Shown here piece by piece: positions 24,659-34,345 of a stretch of DNA of 64,000 bases. The translations under genes were made by a program, and so were the position numbers. Source of the stretch: Silene conica. Taxonomy: Eukaryota > Streptophyta > Magnoliopsida > Caryophyllales > Caryophyllaceae. The notes beneath the pieces are model-generated. The model searched no databases. It was not told the DNA's origin and saw nothing but the letters and a program-made list of their open reading frames with translations. Within the stretch, counting starts at the first letter, position 1, and every line of letters begins with the position of its first letter. The stretch spans positions 76,599,681-76,663,680 of the forward strand of contig CM055315.2 in NCBI GenBank assembly GCA_029255685.2, in the 5' to 3' direction.

Positions 24659-25236
24659 GTAATTAAATATAAAATGTTATATTTAATTATGTGTAATGAA
24701 ATTATTTAATAAAGATTAAATGATTTAATTAAATATAAAATGATATAAGATATTTATAAGATAAAACATTACACAAGAGAGAGATATAACCGATTCTATA
24801 AAGATAGAATTTCGGTCTGAGCAATTATTAAGTTGTTCAGTTGTTATGAAGTGCTGTATATAGAACCAAATACTGATTTGGGGAATCCTAGTTGATGTCT
24901 AATAGCAAGGTTGTTTGCAGCTATAAATAGGACATTCACTCTGCACTTAAAGAGTACGAGTTACACGACATACATACTCTCTCTCTCTTGCTTTCATCTT
25001 ACACAAAATTAAAGGTAATTTTGCAGTTTCTAGCTCTAGAAGGGGTATTTCTTGGAACATCTTGGGTGCAACGAATAGGAGGATATCTGATCTTAGGCCT
25101 TTGTAGGGAAAGAAGGTTAATTCTTGATCCCAATCTTTGTATCTTGTACTTCGTTTATGACTATAAATCATATATTATAAATTTGTTATAATCCTGCATA
25201 TAAAGAATTGGGATTATATACAGATATTTTCCCACA
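24659..25236 (+). repeat. R1 3' LTR, right piece
   Basis: Continues the R1 LTR match from GTAATTAAATATAAAATG to the terminal TTTCCCACA. A gap of about 27 bp relative to the 5' LTR is present near 24741. Confidence 0.88.
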
Positions 25237-25598
25237 CACGTACCACCTTCTTACGTGGTCGATCAGCGGCCTCCTCGTCCAGAAAGCGAGAGTCCTCCTC
25301 CTCCTCATCGTCGTCGTCCATCATCATCATCATCTTCCTCCGGGACCAAAACCCTAAACTACTGCTCCTCCTCGTCATCGGAACTACTAACTCGGTCCCT
25401 GAAAAACGCTCTCGGTAGCTGAAGCTCGTCCTCGGGAGTAGGGTCGGGAGACCTGATTAGGAGACCATTTCCCCTTCCCCTACCACTACCTCCCCGACCA
25501 GGCCGTGGCGCTGCTGCTGCTTCTGATTCTATAGGGACACGTCTCTTAGACCCCGTCACTCTTCAGCCTGTCATACGACCCATTGAAGTCGTAATAGC

Positions 25599-28256
25599 TG
25601 TAAAACCCCTCGCGAAAGCAGAAATTTAAATCACACAAAGTACTAAAAATGCAGCGGAATTAAAACTTTTTAACAAACTAAACATGCGAGGTGCTTTAAC
25701 AAAACCGAAACATAAATAAGTATAAAGATATAAAGCAAAAGCAGCCCGGGATAGCATATCCCTACAGGCACAAAATACAGAAACATAAGTCTAATTTAAG
25801 GTCTAGCTACACGAGGTAGGTAAGTCATCGATGATAGGATCATCGCTCGCTAGCCTCGACTTAACCCCCTGCAAACAGCATCCAGTACCTACACACACAC
25901 AACATGTGCGCCACAGTCAGTGGGGAGTGACTAGAGCTCTCATAGCCACCTAATGTCATACAACACCGAACATATAAACAAGCATTATACTCCAACATAA
26001 ATAATCATGTGAAGCATTTTCATCTCATCAACTGTCTCAACTATCATGCCATACTAATGCATAGCTCTCAACCCAACTTCATAAACCGTTAGGAAGGAGA
26101 GTCGGTCTCCCTACTGGTTACCCAGTCGGGGGGTCTTTCAGTCCAACTATTTATGAAACCGATCGAAGAGTCACCCAATGCCTTGGATGAACAATACTAA
26201 AGTCAAACATCAGACTCATCATTCAATATCATCTTAAACATCATCACAAACATCTAGATCTGACAACGTACCGTTACTAGGCAAGCAAATACTAAACAAT
26301 CAGCAAGTATAAGGTTCAGCGGTCAACTTAAGACATAACCTATATACCAAAACATTCAGCAAGTATATAACACAGTACCCCTACTCAGGCAAGTATATAC
26401 CAATCAATACACACACGCGAACCACCCACGGAGGGGTTCGACCACAAAACACTGAACCACCCACGGAGGGGTTCAACACGAAGAAAGACAGAACCATCCA
26501 CGGAGGGGTTCGACACGAAGGAAGACGGAACCACCCACGGAGGGGTTCGTCAGGAAGGCAGAACCACCCACGTAGGGGTTCGCACGAAGGAATCAGAACC
26601 ACCCACGGAGGGGTTCGACACGGAGAAAGCAGAACCACCCACGGAGGGGTTCGCACAAAGAAGACAGAACCACCCACGGAGGGGTTCGTCCGAACAAACA
26701 CGATGAACCACCCACGGAGGGGTTCAACAACTAAATCTCCAAAGGAGGCTATTCAATACACCACAATCAATTCCTTGAATACAACACTCAACACTTAATT
26801 GACCCCGGGAATTACAACGAGGAAGAGCCGGTTTCCCTTTCAGTTGCCCGACCGGGGGGGTCTCTATCCTCACTCCACTCCCGAACCCAATATAGTGCCG
26901 CCCGAACTCCGGGGACTCCAATCATGCATACAAGGCATACGGAAAAAGAATCAATACAATCCGACTTGAAAATCAAAAGTTATTAAGCAAATAACACCAT
27001 CAGGGGCTCTCAGCCGGTTGGCCACAGGCGGCCGGTCAACCGGCCGAGAGTCCTTTACTCTTAGCCGATAACAAAATAAAAACAACCTAAAGGGTCTCCC
27101 AGCCGGCCGGCCGGCTGCCGGTCCACCGGCTGGGGACTCAACCTCCTTCTCGCAAAATCACAAACAAAACAACATAAGGGGGCTCCCAGCCGGTCGGCCG
27201 GCTGCCGGTCCACCGGCTGGGGACCCTTTCCCCAATTTCTTCGAAAAACAAACGGTACAAGGGGGGGACTCTGAGCCGGCTGGTCGGCCGCCGGTCGGTC
27301 GACCGGCTCAGGGTCTCTGATCGCGATTTTGCCAATTACGACATACAAAATCATTCCCAAATCCTTTCAAATCCTTCCTATACATGTTTCTAGGCATGAA
27401 TTCAACATTCCCAGCATGTTTACCACATAAAATAAACATAAGAACATGTATAAAACCATCATCTATTGACTTAGCAACAACATCCCAAATTTAACCGGTC
27501 TTAACATGTATACTCCTAAATCTCATTTCCTCATCAAATTCATCATTAAACTTCATAAGAATCAGTTTATAAAGCATTATAAGAACATTACGGAACTTAA
27601 TAAACATACTAGCTTCATCCAAAACATAATAAAATCACATAGAGTGCTAATTTAGACACAAGGCCGAGTTACTCATAATAGTCACCTTTACTCCGCGAAT
27701 GCTCCGGTTTACTCTTCAAGGATCACGAGTCCTTCCTCCGGGTTGTTACTAGCTCCACCTAAAAGCACAAAAACACGGATTAAAGGGGTAATTTCGTGAT
27801 TAGGCAAAACATCCCCGAAATGAAGTTTCACGAAATTGGAATTGAAAGTGATGGAAAGATCATAAATCTCGCGAGGATTCCGAATATGTAACTTTTACCT
27901 CGATACGAGTTCGGGAAGGGGTCGAGATCGTCTTGAAAAGCTTGAAGAGAAATGAAAATGGTGTTTGAGTTTGTTTACTGTGAAAAGAAATGGAATGTCG
28001 ATGGAGAGGTTTAAGGTAGGGTTTTAAGTTGTCCTTTCACCTTTATTGAGTCGGGTTTACTCTATTCAAGCGAAACGGAAAAAGTGAAGCGGTTTGATAT
28101 AAAATGAACAAGGCATCTTAAGCTTAAACGATTTTTAAGACGAACTTAACGGAAATCTTAAAAATATAAATTACGATTATTATTAAATTATTATTAAATT
28201 CCGTAAATTACTTTATTTAAATAAAATAGACCTTTACGAAAATACGGGATGTTACA
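25599..28256. mobile_element. S2: gypsy-type solo LTR inside M1
   Basis: Starts TGTAAAACCCC and ends CGGGATGTTACA, with a perfect 5-bp duplication ATAGC (25594-25598 and 28257-28261). 2658 bp with no coding region. It contains a 9-copy hairpin repeat at 26419-26731 and four GGCCGGCC-rich paired palindromes at about 27010-27320. The end style resembles S1 but the interior is different. Confidence 0.85.
26419..26731. repeat. Nine-copy tandem array of a GAACC...GGTTC unit
   Basis: The core GAACCACCCACGGAGGGGTT occurs nine times with about 32-40 bp periodicity. Each core is bounded by complementary GAACC and GGTTC. The linkers vary (ACACGAAGAAAGACA-like). Confidence 0.9.
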
Positions 28257-28261
28257 ATAGC

Positions 28262-29452
28262 ATCTTCACTGTAAGACATCTGCATGTACGAGATTAGAAC
28301 GTTAAATTAATAAAATTAAACAAATTTCATAAACTAACGTATATAAAAAATAAAATCAAAATTACACAAAATTATCAAAATTAAACAAATTTTCATAAAT
28401 AACTAAAATAATACAAAATAAAATCAAAATTACACAAAATTAACAACTTAAATAATATAAACTACCCATTTAAATACAAAATTAACAACTTTTTATACAA
28501 TTAAATATAAACTACTCATTTAAATACAAAATTAACAACTTTTAATGAAAAAATAATAACTTTTAACTATTAAAATTGAAAATATACAGTTAAAACGAAA
28601 AAAAAATTTGAACCATGGATGGACATGCAGATTTCACGTCCAAACCATGGATGGACATGAAATCCACACTTCTATACCCATTGAAGACGTGAAAACCTCA
28701 CGTCCAAGACCACCAAGGACGTGGGTTTCACACGTCCTAGCCCACCATGGACATTCATCCCCCATGTCCAACCCCACCACGGTCGTTTATCCCATACGTC
28801 CTCACCCACCTTGGACGCTCAACCCACACGTCCCTCACCATGAGGGACGTCCGTGTTCCCCGTCCCCCAAGACTCGACGTGAGGTTTGCACGTCCTACCC
28901 CCTCCCTCAATCGGATTTTCTAACCTTTTCGATTCATTCAAATGCAACAATACCAACTAACAACAACAACATACTAACAACAATAACAATAACAACTAAC
29001 AACAACAACAACAATAAACAATAACACAAATTCAATAAGAAAATTGAAAAAATAACAAATACAACAAAAACAATCAATAAATTACTAATCTAATTAACAA
29101 TAACAATAACAATAACAACAATAACAACAACAACCACAACAACAACAAAAAAAAACAAAATACAAGTCTAATTAAACTAAAACTAAAACTAAATTAATTA
29201 AAAAAAACAACTAACCTTGGTGGTGGGTGGTTCGGTCGTGCTTGGCGGCGGTGGTGGTCTTCGGCGGTGGTGCGTGAGGTGGTGGTGGTGTGTCGAAGTA
29301 GTGGTGGTGCGTGAGGTGGTGGTGGTGTGTCGTGGGTGGGAGGGGTTTGGGTGGGTTTAGAGAGTTTTGAATTTGGGAGGTTTTTGGGAGGTAAAGGGCA
29401 AGAATGTTTGAATTTCGTCGACGATTTGTTCTAAAACGTCGACGACCTTTCG
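28262..29452. other. M1 right arm: non-coding, CACGTCC repeats and TIR
   Basis: 28262-28600 is AT-rich. 28610-28890 has many diverged CACGTCC, GGACGTG and CCATGGATGGAC units. 28960-29140 is CAA/ACAATAA low-complexity. 29210-29330 is GGTGGT-rich. The inverted terminal repeat occupies 29415-29452. No convincing protein is seen. Confidence 0.6.
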
Positions 29453-29643
29453 TAAGTGGGTTAAATAAAAGCAGAGTTAAATATGCCATTCTAAAATTTT
29501 ATTTTTTATATTATGGTCATTATAGATTTTTTTTTCTATTAGTGCCCCTTTAAATTTTGTTTTACTTACCTTAGTGTCATTTCATATATGTTTTAGCTGC
29601 AATAAAAGGTTACCAAACATTATTAAACTTAAATTTAGCAAGT

Positions 29644-29821
29644 CTTATTTGCGACAGGTATATCCGTCACAAGTTTGCGACGACTCAAATATTACTCACG
29701 TAGGTAGATAAGACAAAGCAGTTTGCTACTCACAATGCACTATGTTTTTGTCTTATATATCACCCATGATTAATACTTGACACGTCGCAAGCTTGCGACG
29801 GATATGCCCATCACAAATCAG
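29644..29821. mobile_element. MITE with long TIRs (GACGGATAT family)
   Basis: The left 45 bp, CTTATTTGCGACAGGTATAT onward, is inverted at the right end (GCTTGCGACGGATATGCCCA...). Both arms contain ATATCCGTC and GCGACG. Target duplication not resolved. Related dyads appear at 30046-30090, 31843-31880, 57470-57620 and 58527-58580. Confidence 0.6.
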
Positions 29822-30470
29822 TTGTTTTAGGAATTGAAAAGTGATTGACGCAGGTTAGGGGCTTTGTTTAATATTGTACGCAGGAATCTGTAGGAAACAA
29901 TTGATTCATCAAAGAGTCTTGCCGAATATGGATATTATCCATCATAAGTTGAAAACGAATAGTATCCCTCTCACACCAATGTAGGTGGGAGAACAAGTGG
30001 GGCTAAATGGAGCATTTCATTACTCATCTCAGGACACTATCTGTCTTCAGCTTGTGACGGATAGTATCCGTCTTCAATGAAAATTTGTGTTGATTCATTC
30101 CTCCATTTTTATATAATGTACCCATTTTATTAAAATACTACACTCATATATTCAACAAATGAGAACATTATATAAAAACGGAGGATAGTATGATTTAATC
30201 TTGCACTAAATATCATATCCTGCCATATGTCATCGTAGAATCTTTCTTTAGCGAATTTGTTCAATATTATTAATTAATTAATTATAAGGTTTAGATTTAG
30301 TTTACCGGCTAAGTAGGTAAAAGGTTACCTAATGACAATCAAACAACTAAAATACATTATAGAGGGGCAATAATAGAAAAAAAAATTCATAATGACTTTT
30401 TTAGAAAAAAAGTATATTACGGTGGCAAATGACAATGAGAGCTTCAAACTCCAAGTAAAACATTAATCTT
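29822..30470. other. Intergenic, MITE remnants
   Basis: Contains GACGGATAGTATCCGTC at about 30049. A ~95-bp foldback at 30094-30190 has arms CCTCCATTTTTATATAATGT and CCTCCGTTTTTATATAATGT on opposite strands. No gene is seen. Confidence 0.5.
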
Positions 30471-31823
30471 TGAAGAGTCACAACGAGTTTAACACCTAAG
30501 AGGGGGAGGGGGTGAATTAGGTGACCTTTTAAAAATTTTCTGATTTAAACTTGATTGTTTGAGAGACAAGCAACGAAAGATAGAATCTGAGCAACAGTAT
30601 AGGCAACAGTTGCACAGACCTGCTAGTTATCGTAAGTAGCAAACATACGAAAGATTGATAAGAGATTAAGCAAGAATATAAACAGGCGATATAAAAAATT
30701 GGTCCAGCTCCTACTCCGGAGCCTACGTCCAACCGTTATCTTATTAAAAGTTTAGAAGCTACTCCGCTTAACTAGAACAATTCCAATAAGACAACTTGCC
30801 AACCTACTCCGGTTGCAATGCTTAGAGCTACTCCGCTCGTAAAACTTGACTCAAACCTAGAGCTACTCCGCTCTAAGAGTTTTTGATGTTCTACCTTTGG
30901 TTTACAGGATCATGTCTCAAGGGTTCTCTTTTAAGAACATGGAGACTTCATTTAAGATCTAAACACAAGGTCCTTGAACATACTCATTAGGCATTAAGAG
31001 TGCTACTAGTGCTTAGGAGATAATGTCTTTGTTAAAACTGTTTTGAAGACTTTAAAACTTAAAACATTTGCAAAAGAACTTTGAAGAATGAAGCATAAAT
31101 CAGTTTTGCAAAGTTTTGTAATGAATGCACTAAAAGTCTTGGCAATAAATGAACTCAAGAGTCCATATATATAGCCGAAATCCAAAGGCTTTGAAACCCT
31201 AAAGCATGTGCTTTGTTCACCCTTTACAACTACATGATTGTCTTTACTTGGTGGGTAAAAGGGTGAATCAGTTTTGACAAAGAGGGGAAAAGGACTGGTC
31301 AATATACACAATGATCTATGTTGCACTTATTTAGTTATGCAGTGTATTCAACTTTCCTCCATGGAAACACTCACATAGCTAAATAAGGTAATAAAGCAAG
31401 ATTTAACTTTCACAAGGACCAAGTCACTTTTGAATGAGATTTCAACTTGATTTTCTGAACTTTGATTCAAATAATAATTTATTTAAACACAAGCTGATAT
31501 TTTGAAAACAATTTCAAACATTTGAAATCCTCTTTGAAAATTATCTCCGTAACTAGCACTAGACACAGGTCATGCAACAGTCTGAGAACTGTTTCATAAC
31601 TTTTGCACTTTTAATGACTTAGATGAATATGCTCAATTACCTTGCTTACAACACTCTTTCTAGACTCGACTTAGATTGCTGCTCTTGCATCTTGGGACTT
31701 CTTCTTGATTGTCTTTGATCATTCACAAGCTTGATGTCATTTGCTATTAATCACAACACTTAGAAAAAGACATTAGAAGTGATTAGGAGTAACTTGGCAT
31801 CATCAACAATAAGTGTTCTAACA
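30471..31823 (-). mobile_element. Solo LTR, 1.35 kb
   Basis: The plus strand begins TGAAGAG and ends TCTAACA, flanked by a perfect 5-bp duplication ATCTT (30466-30470 and 31824-31828). Orientation is inferred as minus because TTCACCCCCTCCCCCTC, common near plant LTR 3' ends, reads on that strand. The repeated phrase GAGCTACTCCGCTC occurs three times. No internal coding sequence. Confidence 0.78.
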
Positions 31824-31828
31824 ATCTT

Positions 31829-32011
31829 ATATACAAATTCTCATTTGTGACGGGTTATATCCGTCACAAATTATGACGAGTCAAATAAAATCAACTTGTT
31901 AAATAAAAACAAATTATTTATTCGATTTTACCAGGAAAGAGGTGATTGATTTGACGGAGTTTGCAAATAAACTTTCAGAGTACATTCTACCATTGTTGGG
32001 TGAAGGATTAC
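31829..32011. other. Intergenic, flank of M2
   Basis: Holds one TTATATCCGTCACAAA dyad of the MITE family. Its last ~30 bp (CTACCATTGTTGGGTGAAGG) match the EML 3' flank at 48140-48160. Confidence 0.5.
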
Positions 32012-32226
32012 GAAGTTTTTGCCAAAATGGTGTTCCAAACGGAAGTATTTAATAAAACGGGGTTCTTTTATACCTAATTACCAAAAATGGTTCCACGTCA
32101 TCATTTCTGATTTTTCCTTTTTTTAAAAAAGTTTCTCAAACATGTCGTTGTCCGGAACAACGACCGGTTGAAAAAATGCAAAGTCCACTAACTGGCGACC
32201 AGGTGAATGAACAATTTTTTTTCTCA

Positions 32227-32705
32227 AATTTGTTTTTATCATTTTCAATTTGTTGCTGCTTCTATTTCCTCTTCTCTGACACCCACCTACCTCCTACCTC
32301 CTACCTCTCCGCCGTCACCACCAACGCCTAAAGCTCACCCCTCCTTCCGCTCCGCCGCCGCCGCCGCCGCCACCAACAACAACAACAACAAAAATAAGCA
32401 ACAAAAAGTCATCTAATTCAACAATGCACAGCTTTAAGGCTATTCATAGCTCGAAGAGGAGGTGACATCGGCATGTCTTCTTAGTTGGACTTCTTTCATT
32501 GCAAGTCGAGCTAGCTCTGCGACTAAAGTCGAATCTATTTTAAAGCATAAACATGGCGCCCTTTGTTGGACAGAAGCCTTTGCTTTTGGTCGAGCCAAGT
32601 CAGTATAAGACTCGTCAAAATCCTCTTGCATACACTAGCTCTCACGCCGCGTTAGTAAGAGGATCATATTACTATATTAGACTCTCCCATCTTCGAGGTT
32701 TTTAA
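32227..32705 (+). other. M2 interior, possible captured genic sequence
   Basis: The interior is C-rich and codon-like on the plus strand (32207-32416: SSSLTPTYLLPPTSPPSPPTPKAHPSFRSAAAAAATNNNNN), resembling a plant N-terminal exon. Further text at 32440-32640 has short open frames on both strands. No protein family is recognised. Capture by a Pack-MULE is an inference. Confidence 0.4.
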
Positions 32706-32890
32706 TTGCCTAAAATGAGCAACAAAACGTTGTGATTTTTAAAATTTCCCCCTTTTATTTCACTTTCATTCAACTGGAGAAGTAATAGATCTAAGAATGA
32801 ATGTGTATGAATTGTATTTAATACCTTTAGAGGAGGAACACCAAGTTGGATTGTGGTTTAGAGTTTGATTTTTATTAAGGAGATGAAGAT
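32706..32890. repeat. 185-bp direct repeat, left copy, flanking C2
   Basis: Identical to 42716-42900 except A at 32757 versus G at 42767. It runs from TTGCCTAAAATGAGC to GGAGATGAAGAT and directly abuts the left end of C2. Confidence 0.95.
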
Positions 32891-32928
32891 GTAAGTGATT
32901 GAATGTTTATGAATTTTCATAGATAATT

Positions 32929-33170
32929 TAATAGACTAATGTAATTATTATTAGTACATATTTTTAATACCATGGATAGGAATAGTTAGGCGTTTTCTAT
33001 TGTTAAGTGATAGCTTTTATTAGGTGTCATAATAGAGGTAATTTGGAAGGTTGTGTGTTGTCCTTTGTAATTTATATATATACTTGTATCCTTTTGTTTT
33101 CTCTGCACCAAAAGTAATAAGAAGAAATACTTACCTCTTTTCATGTCTTACCCAGAATCACAATTTTATA
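32929..33170 (+). repeat. C1 5' LTR
   Basis: 242 bp, starts TAATAGACTAATG and ends CAATTTTATA. It has a TATA-like TTTATATATATAC at about 33069. Confidence 0.92.
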
Positions 33171-33274
33171 TGGTATCAGAGCTTTAAAGCTCGATCCAAG
33201 TAAAATCACATCAACAACTCACATATTATTCTTCACACATTATTTTTCATCAAATCAAAATTCATACATTCCGT

Positions 33275-34300
33275 ATGACAGGAGAAAACGAAAAGGACAA
33301 GGGGCGAGGACAGAGTGGTCTAAAGACCATTGCGATGTCGTCACCTTTGTATTTACATCCTTCCGACAATCCAAGTATGAATGTGACTCAGATAATTTTT
33401 AATGGTGATAATTACGATATGTGGGCCGAGGCAGTGAGGAACGGTCTCGATGCGAAAAATAAATTGGGTTTTATTGAAGGAAGAATCAGTGAACAGGATG
33501 GAAAAGATGATGAAGGTAACGTTGAATTGGTGGCATGGAGGCAGTGCAACGCTATGCTCAGGGCTTGGTTGCGAAATGTCATAGACCCGAAATTACACCC
33601 GAGTATAACTTTTTCACAACCAATCAAGGAGATATGGGACGAGTTGAAGGAGAGGTATTCGTCAGGAAACGCACCTAGAGTTCACCAATTGAAAGGAGAA
33701 CTTAACGAGTGTAAACAGGGCCGTGATTCTGTGACACAGTATTATACTAAATTAAAAACAATTTGGGATGAATTGGGAAAGTATAGTAAAATCACAGAAT
33801 GTACATGTGGAGCCGCCGAGTCAATTGTGAAGGAACGAGAAGAGGAAAAGGTCCATCAATTCCTTATGGGATTGGACTCGAGAGTGTAAGGGAATTTGAG
33901 ATCGAGTTTTCTGATGGAGGAACCAATTGCTCCACTGACTCGTATTTATGCGACGGTTATGCGAGAAGAGAGACATCATTCCATGACCAAAGTCAAAGAG
34001 GAAAGTCAGGAGTCCGCTATGACTGTGCGGAACAATGGAGGTCGCGGTAGAGGAATTTACAACAGTGAGGTAGAAGAAAACGTTACACCACCACAGTGTA
34101 ATTATTGTGGTAAATATTACCAAACAGAGGATAATTGCTATAGCAAACACGGTTTTGAGGAAGTTCGGGCACGCGAGAGAGGACGAGGCAGGCCAGGGCG
34201 TGCTACTAGAGGCGGTGTGAACCGAGGACGTGGCAGGGGGCGCGGATACAGAGAGCAAGCCCACACTGTAGGGACGTCAGGAGATGCGAGCACTTCGTAG
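33275..34300 (+). pseudogene. C1 gag, one in-frame stop, altered zinc knuckle
   Basis: Gag of the UBN2/copia type: FNGDNYDMWAEAVRNGL, RAWLRNVIDPKLHPSI and LKGELNECKQGRDSVTQYYTKLKTIWDEL. The frame meets TAA at 33887-33889 after FLMGLDSRV. It then continues without a shift (GNLRSSFLMEEPIAPL) through an RG-rich tail to TAG at 34298-34300. The knuckle CNYCGKYYQTEDNC has Q where the zinc-binding His of CX2CX4HX4C should be. The same frame leads on into pol, so gag and pol are one frame broken by two stops. Confidence 0.88.
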
Positions 34301-34345
34301 GCTACATCATTTACGCCCGAAGAAATAGAGAAGCTTCGTTCACTC

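Larger units (their letters stand above)
10458..25236 (+). mobile_element. R1: non-coding LTR retrotransposon (LARD-like), inserted in the PMD gene
   Basis: The element begins TGTTGGAGC and ends TTCCCACA. A perfect 5-bp target duplication CACGT (10453-10457 and 25237-25241) lies inside the PMD coding sequence. The 5' LTR is 10458-11384. Two bases later comes a primer site TGGTATCAGAGCC (11387) matching the initiator-Met tRNA type. The 3' LTR starts at 16926 after the purine-rich AAGTGGGAGAT. It is interrupted at 17065 by R2 and resumes at 24659. The internal 11385-16925 has no gag or pol ORF. It contains MITEs and an inverted related element. Confidence 0.88.
9660..25333 (-). pseudogene. Plant mobile domain (PMD / MAIN-like) gene, split by R1 and frameshifted
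   Basis: PMD proteins (MAIN family) are nuclear plant proteins, and related domains are carried by MULE and LTR elements. The minus-strand reading starts in an ATG run at 25333 (M5-DDDD-EEEE) and continues to 25242. It is interrupted by R1 and resumes at 10457 with DGSGRYRPVVEG. A one-base frameshift lies near 10345: the upstream frame ends LTGPVEGVRL-stop, while the overlapping frame continues GGPSVVSVIRSFGDHVAYSSW. The body from 10274 has the PMD signature LISAFIERWQSNANTFHMPFGEITMLLHDVHRILGI. It stops at 9660, close to the TIR and well short of a full PMD. A GR-rich acidic reading frame further upstream (25559-25359), preceded by an in-frame TGA, may be leader. It is clearly disrupted and not functional here. 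Confidence 0.75.
9578..29452. mobile_element. M1: PMD-carrying TIR (MULE-like) transposon, expanded to 20 kb by insertions
   Basis: The termini are inverted repeats: CGAAAGGTCGTCGACGTTTT with CAAATCGTCGAC at 9578-9613 is mirrored at 29415-29452. Between them lies a plant mobile domain gene, a cargo known from Mutator-like elements, and the two halves of that gene rejoin when R1 is removed. Without R1 and S2 the element would be about 2.4 kb. The target duplication is unclear: AAGGGGTT on the left and AAGTGGGTT on the right are only a possible imperfect pair. Superfamily assignment is an inference. Confidence 0.65.

Noticed and set aside
26419-26731. CRISPR-like array (regular repeats with spacers)
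   Set aside because: The linkers are related to each other, the context is a plant LTR and no cas-type genes exist. It is an ordinary tandem repeat.
28608-29024. 138-codon frame at the M1 right arm
   Set aside because: Made of CACGTCC-type repeats and a poly-CAA tail; low-complexity Asn/Thr end; no domain.
30471-31823. Host gene with 106-codon minus frame (31006-31326)
   Set aside because: The whole block is bounded by TG...CA and a 5-bp duplication, so it is better explained as a solo LTR.
33821-34264. 147-codon minus frame over C1 gag
   Set aside because: Antisense shadow of the gag RG-rich and zinc-knuckle region.
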